Shown here piece by piece: positions 34,616-46,600 of a DNA stretch of 64,000 nt (positions are counted from its first letter, which is position 1; each line of letters starts with the position of its first letter). This DNA comes from Xanthostigma xanthostigma. Its lineage: Eukaryota > Arthropoda > Insecta > Raphidioptera > Raphidiidae. The stretch spans positions 1,674,001 to 1,738,000 of the forward strand of contig OY754476.1 of NCBI GenBank assembly GCA_963575645.1. Reading direction: 5' to 3'. The notes under the pieces are model-generated. The model searched no databases and was not told where the DNA came from. It saw only the letters and a list, made by a program, of their open reading frames with translations. The translations under genes and the position numbers were made by a program.

Positions 34616-35640
34616 TGCTCTAACCTTTTTTAAAAGAGCTTCACTGCAAATTTTTTTAACCAACTTAAATCCGGTTATTTTACAATAATTACTTTTAAAA
34701 CTATATTTTGTATACAATCTCCATAAAAATGTATATTCATCGATTTAAATAATGTCCCTACCAAATTTAATTAAAATCGGTCCACGTACTCGCGGGCAGA
34801 CAAACAGATTGGATTATTTACTGCTTGATAAATTGTTGATCCACAGAAACCCGCTGTTTGTACTAGAACCACTGAAGCAACGATTGTCGTTCCTTTATTA
34901 TTACAAATTTATTTTAATATTATATCATGCATTGTTGTTTTTATTAAGTAGTCTATACGTTAACTTATGAATGAATGATTATGATTTGCTGAAATGGCAT
35001 GAGAAAAAGAAGTGAGAACAACCCACTCCTTTAGTAGTTCTGTTAAATTAGTCTATAATTATTACAGTGAAGTGTTTTTATTGTCAAAATGTGCGTGGGT
35101 TTTCGCAGAAAAATTTATTAGTTACTGTATATGTGTATAGATAAATTACATATATTGGGTCTAACGGCTAGTCGATGTCATAAAATAATGTACAAGAATG
35201 AAATGTATTCTTATATTTTTTTTAAAAAAAGTTTCACTTTTCATCGAATCAATTTGCAAACAAATTCGTTAATATATCCGTTTCTTCTAACGTCTTTATT
35301 AATTTGAAAACTAAGTCTAGAATTGTTTTCTAGACAATTTTTTCATTTATATTTTCAAATGTGTCCGAATGATTATTTTTGATTTGATTATTTTTTTATA
35401 TTAGTAGGTAGGTACCTATAGATAAATTATTGCAATATTTTTAAATCATAGATTATTAAATATCTCTGGTTTAAATTCCTATAAAACGTCGTGATGCAAA
35501 AAGAATATTGTGAAACTAAATCAATTTTGGACCGTGATCTTCTATCCGATGCAACCTTCTTGTATATAACTATTAATTTGTTAACAAAACACTACATTGA
35601 TGATGTGAATCTGAGTTTATAGTGTCAACGTAACATCTCC
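34616..35640. other. Intergenic, nothing firm recognised
   Basis: AT-rich. The segment 34735-34810 (CCTACCAAATTTAATTAAAA, CGGTCCACGTACTCGCGGGC) reads like the 3' end of a retroposon family. No gene. Confidence 0.35.
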
Positions 35641-35829
35641 ATTCATTCATAAAATGAATAGCCAGTGCAAGTGGTATGATCTTCAGATTTAATTAAAGAA
35701 ATTATCTTCTCCCCAGAATGTATAGGCGTATCGTATGATTCCAAATATAATAATTGTAGCACGTATATATAAATCTGAATAAATCTATTACAATTTTTGA
35801 TTCTATAATTTCGGAGATAAAGAAGTACC

Positions 35830-36625
35830 GTCACATCTGTAAATTTTATCGCAGTGACGTCACAATGACTTTTTCCCGCTTTATCTTCATAGCCATTAGA
35901 TCTAAAATTTTGAAAAAAATCAGGCATATAAAGAGATTGATAAGGAGGAGACAAAAATTACGTCCGATGCCAAAACTCGTCAAAAATATATTTTTTAATT
36001 TTTTTGATGAGTTTCGGCGCGGAATTTATCGTTTGCTATAGTCTTCCTGTGATCATTATCGGTCTCTTTGTATGCTTTATTTATTTCAAAATTTGAGATC
36101 TGATAATTTCGGAGATAAAGGGGGGAGAGACATGCTTTTTTGGCACATTAAACGCCAAAAAACCAGGTCTCTCCCTTCAATATCTTCCAAAGTATTAGGC
36201 CAGAGATTTTGAAAAAAATCAAGCGCAAAAAGAGACTGATAAGGATCACAGGAAGGCTATAGAAAATGATAAATTCGGCGCCAAAACTCATCAAAAAAAT
36301 AAAAAATATGTTTTTGATGAGTTTTGGCGTAGAAACAGCTTTTTTTGTTACCTTTACCATCTTTTTTATATACCTGATTTTTTTTCAAAATTTTAGATTT
36401 AATAGTTTCGGAGATAAAGTAGAAAAAGACATTGTTTTGTCACTACGGTAAACCGCAGTGACGTCACTATGTCTTTTTCTCGTTTTATCTCCGAAATTAT
36501 TAGATTTAAAATTAAAAAAAAAAAATAGGCATATAAAGAGATTGATAAAGAGGGGAAAAAATTACGTCTGACGCCAAAACTCGGATAATTTTTAAAAATT
36601 TTTTTTATGAGTATCGGCGTGGAAT
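35830..36625. repeat. Chain of alternating palindromic repeat units
   Basis: One unit of about 150 bp is present five times in alternating orientation: 35855-36000 (+), 36000-36125 (-), 36160-36300 (+), 36300-36430 (-), 36465-36625 (+). Its parts are GTGACGTCAC, CGTTTTATCTCCGAAATTAT, TTGAAAAAAATCAGGCATAT, AAGAGATTGATAAGGA and GCCAAAACTCATCAAAAA. Symmetry centres lie near 35997, 36143, 36303 and 36450. Units are 75-90% alike. This is a tandem array of foldback elements. Confidence 0.7.
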
Positions 36626-36639
36626 TTATCGTTTTTGAT

Positions 36640-37630
36640 AAAAAATAACATGTGGTGCGTTGACTGTTAATAAATAAATTAGTCTTATTTTCAACCAGTT
36701 TATATAAAATTGATATTTGTCTGTGGATCTATCGTAATTACTGTTATTGTTTTTCTGTTTGTGGGGTATTTAATTAAATTTCATTGGCAAATTGACTTAG
36801 CGTAACTAATAGTCACATCTTAATAATAAATATGTACGAATCAATGTTTTAAATTCAAAATTAATAATTAGTTTTATTAAACACAAATTATTCAATGTTT
36901 CTCCTTCCACAAAAAAGGCAAATGTTTTTCTATTAAATTTAAGAATTCAGTTTATATTATGTTTTCTGTTATAGAAGATACTATATGTTTTAGTGGTTAA
37001 TCAAGTTATTTCACTCCTAATGTTTCTAAATTTATTGTGAAATTTTCAAAAACATGTGTAAATATGCGGAACATAACGGAGAAATTAATGGATGATAAGG
37101 AATACGTTGAAAATATTTTAAATGAAGACAATGTATAAATAATATACTATTAATTATTTACAGTTCGAATATTACCTAATATAAGTAAAAAAATACCACC
37201 TGTAATCGAAAAAGATCGATACTAATTTTAATTCAAGTACATCTGATAACCGAATATGGTTTTTAGGTTTCCGTACAACCAATGGAAAAACGAAACCCTT
37301 ATGCATGTCTGTCCGTCTGTCATAGCTGAAATAGTACGGAACTCTCTCCACGCAAGTTCGGCTCGCACTTGACCGTTTTTTTAAATAAAGTGTCAGTTTA
37401 TTTTCTCATTTTTAAATCAACATACAAATAAAATTCGTTTAAAAATAAATTCATTTTATAGTACATTAATTGGCAGACAGATTGTAGATATCTGAAACAC
37501 AAGACTTCATTCCCAACACCTGTATATTTTAACTGAAATTTTGTAGTTACTTTCGAATTAGTATACTTATAACTTTAAGAAATGCTAAAGTTATTGACAG
37601 ACAAATAACTGGTAATTATATAATTAAATC
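36640..37630 (+). other. Upstream flank of the Rolling stone-like gene
   Basis: AT-rich. The repeat at 37267-37385 lies inside. A splice acceptor (GGTTACAG, ending 37641) directly precedes the first coding exon, so at least one noncoding exon should lie further 5'. I cannot locate it. Confidence 0.35.
37267..37385 (+). repeat. Interspersed repeat F (TCCGTAC...GACCGTTTTT)
   Basis: TTCCGTACAACCAATGGAAA, then AACCCTTATGCATGTCTGTC, and ACGCAAGTTCGGCTCGCACT followed by TGACCGTTTTT. A very common insect dispersed repeat pattern. The 3' half recurs at 61555-61617. Confidence 0.6.
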
Positions 37631-37644
37631 TTTGGTTACAGATA

Positions 37645-40600
37645 ATGGTCATGAAAGTATGGAACCGAAATATAAATATACAGTTTACACGCTTCGAAAA
37701 TTATTCGCCAAAAAACCTTTATTTATGCCAGGTAAGAACTAATATTCTAAAATTAAAATGTATTTGTTATCTACAAATTAATTATCTTATGGTGTTATTC
37801 TGTATCAGAACGGTACAAATTAACGGCACCGTTAAATTATTGATTTATTTTTGCTTGTGCAATAATCAACCAGTTAGAAAAGGGCAAAAATTTAATTTCA
37901 ACATTCACAATGTATAATAGCGCTAATTATGTTTATTCGACTGAAAAATGAATTCAGCGGCAGCATTAGATACAGGTCTGTGCTTTTACTCCTGCACTTT
38001 AGGTACTTCTTTCGATTGCCGCGAGTCCCTATCCTCTCTTGTTCAGTTGGAAATTTAGTTATCATCTCGGAACGATGTAACCAAAAAAATTCACTTAATA
38101 TCCCCTAAACCTCATAGTCGTGCTTGTAGTAGAAATGTACTGTAACTAATTAATGTTGACATTGACGCAAACGAATACAGTGAAACGTCCGTAACACGGA
38201 ATATTTCTATAAAAAGTTTATTTGCCTAAAAGTGTCTATTTAAGGGGGGAGGGGTAGTTAAAAATATTTATTTAAAGAAAAAATATGTCATTTAAGGGCC
38301 AACGCACAAATACTACTTTTTGTATGGCGAATGTGCGATTCAATCGTTTGTAGATTTATCAAATTCGACGTAAGCCCGCACACTGATGTATCGCGAACGC
38401 ACGATTGTCGAAAACTTGATTGCAATGTATTTTATGTGGCTACACTCTTTACGCGCAGGCGCGCGGTTTCTTTACAAACGCATTAATTGTTAGACCGAAC
38501 GAAAGTGCGATTGCGTTTCCTTGGTGCTGCTGAATCGCGCGTTCGAACGAAAGATTTTATAACAAAAAGTAGCATGTGTGCGCTGGTTTTAAAGCTAACA
38601 AAAAAAACACATTTTTATGACATTTTTGACGTGATAACGTCTTATAAATTGATGAAACACCGGCTGCACGCACGAAAAAGTGTCACGTTCCGCCTGAGCC
38701 TGAGCGTGCAAGCGAGAGCGCGGTATAAGCGATAGAGAGGCACGATCGGCCCAAGCGTCGGCTTGTACGCATTTCTCTCTCTTCTCGCGTGACGTCAGAG
38801 AGTTCATCAATATTTCTTTATGACGTTATCACGTAAAACTATCGTCCGTAAACCGACTTTACAGACAACCAATTTTTTTAGTGGCAAACGGATTCTAAGG
38901 TGAGCGTTGGATATCTCATATATCGTTGGGTTACTGCGTTAGCATTTATATCTATTGGACTTTATTCAGTATACGAATTTGGAACTCACGGTCACCCAAA
39001 TCCACCGAATCGTTTCAAATGGACCATTTATTTGACCCACTGGGGCTTCACGCTCTGTATTCTCCAGTCTATTTTGGGCACTATCGTTGTGACCCAAAGA
39101 TACGCCATAGAAAGGAAACAATCAGGTAGGACACCGTTTATTTTAGATAATAAATCGAATTTATAAACATGAAAATTTTAGAGAGTAACATTTAAGTATA
39201 GCTTTTAAATTATTTTTGTTAACTTGCTCCAAAACTTGTTATCGAGTACATCTATCCCCCGATTTACACGGTAGATACGTTCCTGAGAAAAACGTGTAAA
39301 TCGAAAATTAAAAATTTTCAAGTCAAAACCGTGTAAATCGAAAAGCTTGCAGAAAATGCATAATTTTGCTATTTAACAGTTGTGATTTTTTTCAATATTT
39401 TTAACAAAAGTCTAATGATTAATTTTTATTCAAATTAAAATGTTTTAATTTTTTTATTTTAATTAAACCTATTTGGTAAATTGCCATCATTTCCCTCCAA
39501 AATTTCCCGCATTTTTTCCCTCTGAATTTTACTTTAATCACAGCCGTTAATTTATAATAATCTAAATTATGCACTCACTTATTTACGAATATGGAAAATT
39601 AAATCTTTCTGAAACTATGAAACTTTCACTCAAATACAATTTTCCGTAGATAAAACTTTAATTTTATGCGAAGAAATACAGACACAGTGTGCGTGTGCAG
39701 CAAGTCAGCACATAAGCTCGGGATTCCCCGTGAGATGTGTACACAGCGCACGTGTTCAATCACAGTAGCATTTAGTAGAGTGCGATAAAAACAAAAAAAA
39801 AACTTATTTGGAAAACCGTGTAAAAGCGAAAACGTGTAAATAAGTACCGTGTAAATCGGGGGATGGGTGTATTTGAAGTTAACTTTACAAAAATTTTATT
39901 ATTGCAATAATTTTAATATAATATTATTCATACGAACTGTAAATTCATGATCATCCTAGAGGAAAGTAGGTACTATGAGTTATGTTGTAAGAAGAGAATA
40001 ATAAATTAATCTATTATTATTTATGTGTGCAATTTCATCGTTATTAACACAATACAGAATATAACGAGTTTCTGTCAAAATATTACTTCAAACTAACAAA
40101 TTGTTTGAGACATAAAATCGTTCTTCTACAAGTTAAACCGCGAATAACAGTATCTTTTTTGCGAATCAGACTACGAAACAAATTATGTCTGAAATTTCAA
40201 AAGGACGTAACGTCCCAGTGGCATCATAAACACGACTTTTTATTTGAGATTATTGAATACGTTCTGATGCTAGTTTACTATGCAGGCAACATTTCTACAG
40301 AAACTCATTATAAGTACACTAATTTCACCATTTTCACTGATAAATGATTATATTTTCAGGTGATGACTCTGTGGAAGAAATTAATTTGTTATATAAAATT
40401 TATTGGTCGATACAAAGCACAAGTACTGTCATCGCAATTGGAATCACTATACTTTATTGGACAATTGTATATAATAAAGGTATGCACGAACTATTGTTCA
40501 TTATTGATCATTATCAGTATTGATTTCATGGCTAACTCAATTTCACTGCATCATTGTTAGATTCTCGAAAATGATAAGAGCTGTATCAGTTAGAATTTAA

Positions 40601-43600
40601 AAAAATGCGTATTAAATTGCATTTTTGTTTTGTTTTGAAAACTAGTAACGGTAAGCTTGAGAAATGTTATCGCTTCATTTTAAAATAATGCTATGATATA
40701 AATTATGACTGCAGCTTTGTCAAAAATATTCGGTATTTCAGCCCACTGCATTGCGTGCGCCAAGTGTGTCGAATTTAATTGTTACGAAAAATGTCTGTTG
40801 TTAAAATAATGAAAATTTAGTTCAGGTTAATTATAAATAATTAACATCGATCATGGGTGAAATTTATATGTAATTATCAATTATTATATAGGTATATCCA
40901 ATTATAGTGTTGCCGTCTTGTCTATTATTTGCAGTAATTGGAAGGTTTAAACTTATGTATAGGTAATTCTAAAAGTTTTACCTAATTCGTTTTTTCTCTG
41001 TCTTGTACCTTTCGAGAATAAAAATATGCTGTACGGACAGCTTCACTAATGTTGCTCTTTCGGAGCATCAAGACTAGGTGAAGACTTTAAGATAGGTTGG
41101 GTTATTAGGGATATACAGTGTGTCCTTAAAAGGTCTTTACAAAAGCCTACCACATATTCTTCAGGCTAAAACAACTCGATACAAGCAAACTTACCTCGGT
41201 ACAAAGTTGCTTAGTTGTTTAGTTTCAAGTTCTACGCCCATGGAATGATATTCATCATTATTATGATATGGGTTTTATTGCCCAATAAAGCTATGCCAAC
41301 GTACCAAATTTGAGTAAAATCTCATGAGCCGTTTCAAAGTTATAAAGCAAAAACGATTTGAAAATTGTAACTTAAGAGCCGTCTAGCGCCCAAACTAAGC
41401 AACTTTGTACTGAGGTAAGTTTGCTTGTATCGAGTTGTTTTGGCCTGAAGAATATGTGGTAGGCTTTTGTAAAGACCTTTTAGGGACACCCTGTATATGT
41501 ATAGCTCGATATTAATACTAAGACATAAAAAAAATACATGTAAATTTCGTTGGGGACAGCTTGGTGCGGATCTTTCTATCAAGCTGTCGTAGATTCGAAT
41601 ATTACCCCCGCTCATGGATGGTTAGCGATGTCGTCTAATTTAAATTGATGTAATTGGAAGCTAATCACTTTAGTTGTCGAGCATCTCTAGTCCATAATAA
41701 ATAAATAAAGTATTTTTAATGATACCTATCTGAATTGAAGAACGCGTGTTCAGAATCTTTGTCTGTCTGCTGAATCAGTTTGGTACTTTTGATTCAGTTA
41801 CGTAAGGAAGGGTTACCGTCAAAACTGAACTAAACGCGATCAAATCCGGGGACAAAATCGACGTTCACGGGTAGAAGCCAGAAAAAAATAATGACGCAAT
41901 TTTTTTTTATTAAACAAATATAGCGGAGCACGTACTGAGTGTCAGTAATATCCTGATGCATGTAATGAACTCCGTCATGATGCTGATCGACCTGTTCCTA
42001 GTAAGTCAACCTATGCGACTAATTCATTGTCGATGGCCGTTTGCTTTCGGCTGTATCTACGTCGTCTTCAGTGCTTTCTACTTCCTTGCTGGCGGCACCG
42101 ACAGGTAAGCTACAAAATAGTTGTAGATATCGTGCAGGCCGTAGGCTTGTTCAACCCCATTCTGGATCCGAAAATGGAACGGGCATGGTTTATTGTTCTG
42201 GGAAATATGTCCACAAAACGATCTCGTCTCCCTGACACTTTTGCGTTGAACGAAAGGCATGATATTATAAGTGTCCGCTTGTTCGGAAAACGTCTCGTTC
42301 CACTGTTTCGCATTAAAATACTCCGTACTAGAGTCAAACACATCGAATATACTCGAACTTGTCACTATAGTTCATTTGCACTTCGATTCGGGTGCCGGGA
42401 ACCGTTGTGCTTATGCATGTCTGATAATATTATGGAGTATGAATATTCCAAGTTGCGTTGCACGGAACGATAAAAAAGGACTCCGAGAGAGATAGGCATG
42501 CTTTCCGGATCTATACATGTCCGGACCTACTCAAATATATGTACATTACAGGGATATTTTAGTATTGTTTACAAATTCCTTACTTTTTAGTGTAACGAAA
42601 TCTAGATGTCATGTTCACACAATTTTAAACAACTAATTTTCAATATGGGTATGTGTGTGTGTGTCTCACCATAATACGAACATTTTAAGGGGTGTATTTA
42701 AGGGTGAAAAAAGTGAAGAAAACCAAAAAATTTACGGAATTATTTTAAAACTGTGCTTTTCAATGTCAATTATTAGTTCATTGCGTGTTCTGCTTTACAC
42801 GCTCTTAATAAACAATAAAAATGAATATGATAATGATGAACTAATTTGAATGTAGTTTGCTAAAATATGATGTCATTTGTTGGGTAAATTATTCGAACGT
42901 ACTATTATTGGCAGATTTCACAAGACGACTATCATCATCACTAACATTCTTAATCTATATAGTATAGTAGGGTCAACAGGATAGGGTAGCGTCGTCGTCT
43001 TACATTTAATTTGAAATTTTGAGGGACCAGTCCAAAGAGTTCCCTACAAAAAGTAGCCGACGACCAGCATATTAGACCAAAAATAAAAGCTTTTCTTTTA
43101 CAGAAAATTCGAAAACGATTGCAATTTGCACTTATTAGTTAGAAAACGTGTTTGTTAACAATAATTGAAAACATTGTATCCCTACTAATACGAACTATTC
43201 GTAGGTACTTATGTACCTAGACAAAAAAATGTGAGATAGGTGTTATAATTTATCGTCGTATATATAAAATAAAATATAGTTTAAAAAAAACTAAAAAACA
43301 CGCTTTATATCGGACTAAAAAGTAAAAAATAATTGTTTTAAAATAAGCTTAAAAAGCGTGGGGCGCTTTGTTCCACATTTTCGTACATCGAGCGCCCAAC
43401 GCTTTTTAAGCTTATTTTAAAACAATTATTTTTTACTTTTTAGTCCGATATAAAGCGTGTTTTTTAGTTTTTTTTAAACTATATTTTATTTTTCACTTTT
43501 TAGTTTGAGGATCTATAAAAGAATTTATTAATCCTGGGGGTCCTAATAAGGATAATGGGAAACTGTTATCAAATTATTGCATTGTCATCGGTCCTTGATA

Positions 43601-46600
43601 CGTATGCAAAGTTTCAAATTAATCAGACTTCGGGAAATTGGTGAAAATTATGCTCAAAGATTCCGTTACGGACATACATACATAGTTACAACCCAAACTA
43701 ATATAAAGCGTTTAATAATAAGGATAATGGGAAACTGTTATCAAATTATTGCATTGTCATCGGTCCTTGATACGTATGCAAAGTTTCAAATTAATCAGAC
43801 TTCGGGAAATTGGTGAAAATAAAGCGTTTACTACAGAGGATCTATAAAAGAATTTATTAATCCTGGGGGTCCTAATAAGGATAATGGGAAACTGTTATCA
43901 AATTATTGCATTGTCATCGGTCCTTGATACGTATGCAAAGTTTCAAATTAATCAGACTTCGGGAAATTGGTGAAAATTATGCTCAAAGATTCCGTTACGG
44001 ACATACATACATAGTTAGTTACATACATACATAGTTAGTTACAACCCAAGCTAATATAAAGCGTTTAATAAATTATAATATATATCCTACATTTCTTTGT
44101 CCACATACCTACGATTATTTCTTAATTTTATCAAGATTATGATATTAATTATTAATCCTACTAATAAATGCGGAAGTTCGGATGCTTGAATACCCAATAA
44201 CGGCTGAACGGATCTGAACGAAATTTTGCATGCAGATAATTTATTGCTGGTATTGACACATAGGCTACTTTTTTGCGCTCGATTCAGTAACTGTTCTCGA
44301 GGAATCCACCTATTTCGTGATTTCTCTATGTTCGACTATATTGCCGTTCCCTCAAAACTAAAAAATCGCAATGAAGCTCCCTGAATTACGCTTTGCAGTA
44401 TGTCCATAGAAAATTATTTTGAAGGTGATTTTATGTTCGTACGGCCAATTGTTGTCTGCGGTTTGCCTGTCTTAACGCGAAAAACTTAAAAATTAATGTG
44501 GGAAGATTTTAGATTATCATAAGAGCATGGTGTCATTTCCGGAAAACGCCTGGTAAATACGACTGGTTTTGTAAACATGATATGTAAGTAATAACTAATA
44601 ACGTTCTCGGTATGTAGCGATTCAATGGAAATTCTTTTTTTCTACGCTCACACGCTGACCGTTTATAAACATCTCGCTTTGATCGAGTTACACATTTCGC
44701 TGACGACAATATCGGATCATAAAATGAGATAATAGTCCAAGAGCTCTTGATAAAAAATTGCAAGGTTTTTGTAAGCGGCTAATATTTAGAGATTGACTAT
44801 ATAGTATGTAGAGTTTAAATAAATCCATACTAATATTATAAATGCCAATGTAACAAGGGCGTAGATAGGGGGGAGGGGTTAATTACCCCCCCAGGATCAT
44901 AATCATACAAAAATTAAAACTGAAAATAATACGAATACCTGGCTAAAAAATAAAATTTAGAAATACTTATTGAAAAAAAAAGACGGGTTGCACTCCGGGA
45001 ATGCTGGCAGAAGTGAAAATTTGAATATTAACGTCTTACGAATTTTCGATCAAAATGGTTTGTATCATAGATTGCATTTTTATGTATGATATTTCAACGC
45101 TAGATGTCTGAATTTTCGATCAAAATGGTTTGTATCATAGATTGCATTTTTATGTACGATATTTCAACGCTAGATGTCTAACGCTGTATAAATAAAAATT
45201 TTCGATCAGGTCATGTGTCCTGACGCGGTCACGTGACCTGACGCGAGTTTAACATTTTTTACCCATTACAAAAAAAGTGTACAACGCCGCTAAAGAAGTT
45301 TTCACTTCAAAAATTGGTAATATTGGTTTAAATATTCTGCTTGACACCTTCCTTCGTGAATATTCTTGTGTGATATTAATAAAACTTAAAAAAATATCGA
45401 TTTCTTTGCTTTACCCCCCCTCCCCAGAAAAAAAATATATCTACGCCTTTGGAAAGTTGCTCTGTCTGTTACGCTTTCACGGCCAAACAGCTGGGTCGAT
45501 TGTGATAAAATTTAATATGGAGATAGATTAAAGCCTGGGGAAGGATATAGGCTACTTTTTTTTAAATTCAACCTCGATGGGGTTGTAATATTGCATGAAG
45601 TTACGCTTTCAGGGTCAGACTGTTAAACCGATTGTAATAAAATTTAATATGGAAATAGTTATATTAAAATACTTGAATACTCGATTGATTTACCCAGCCC
45701 TAGAATACAATGTATCTAATGCGATTGCCAAATTATTTTAAGCAAGTGAGTCTAATAGGTACATTTGCACTAAGTAGTATAACGGTTTTTAAATATAAAA
45801 TTAGATTAGACTTTCACTATAAAATTATACAGTGTGTTTGAAAAGAGTTGAGCTGGCTATATGTATAGTCATTCTCGTCAAGATAAACAATAATGCTGTT
45901 CACATAATTATCTGTATACATAGAGGTGATCGGTAATTGCTCGTATTCCTCTCGGGAGAAGAAACTATGACTAAATACAGTGATAACGTTTATAACTTTA
46001 ATATATACATTTTATATATTATAACCTACTGAGGGATTATAAACAAGAGAATTTTTATATCTGTACATACATAGAACTAGGAACAAATTTTTCAACTTTT
46101 TCTTTCTGCAAATATTTCAATTACATCATCGAAGCTAAGCTTTCTTAGTAAATCGACTTCTGAGCTCATTAAAATTAAGTTGTTCATTTTATCTTGTCCC
46201 ATCGACGTTCTCAGCTTACCAAAAATTAATTTTAATTTAGAAAAAGCTCTTTCACTTGTGCAATTCGAAGTCATTGAATTTATTCATAATTTCATACAAA
46301 CCGCGAGCTTTCATGTTTGTATGATATGAATTTTTTTCTAATATAAAAAAAATTCATTTTCATTTTTTTTTTATTCATTTTCATTTTTTCTCAATTTTTT
46401 CACTTTGGTGGGGCCCTAAGATTTGGGGGGCCTATAGGCGCCGCCTATAACGCCTATACAGTAAATCCGGCACTGGTTTTCGATGCGTGTAAGGGATATG
46501 TTTTATTGATTTTTTTGTCCTTGTTGAGAATTACAGCGCAACCTTTTTGGAACATCCGGTACTGACTACATAGAGTACCTATCTTACTTCATTATTTATG

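Larger units (their letters stand above)
44812..45670 (+). repeat. Outer repeat split by nested insertions
   Basis: The left part, 44827-44854 (CATACTAATATTATAAATGC), continues at 45454 as AAAGTTGCTCTGTCTGTTAC, GCTTTCACGGCCAAACAGCT and GGTCGATTGTGATAAAATTT. Together these make the usual 'ATACTAATATTATAAATGCGAAAGT..CTCTGTCTGTTACGC' repeat. Everything from about 44855 to 45452 is an insertion. Confidence 0.6.

Noticed and set aside
42027..42495. Overlapping reading frames of 64-148 codons on both strands
   Set aside because: The first part is an out-of-frame reading of the Rolling stone-like exon (41924-42104); the rest is intron with no family resemblance on either strand.
43505..44070. CRISPR-like direct repeats
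   Set aside because: Units are over 100 bp, there are only three, the spacers are not unique, and the host is a eukaryote.
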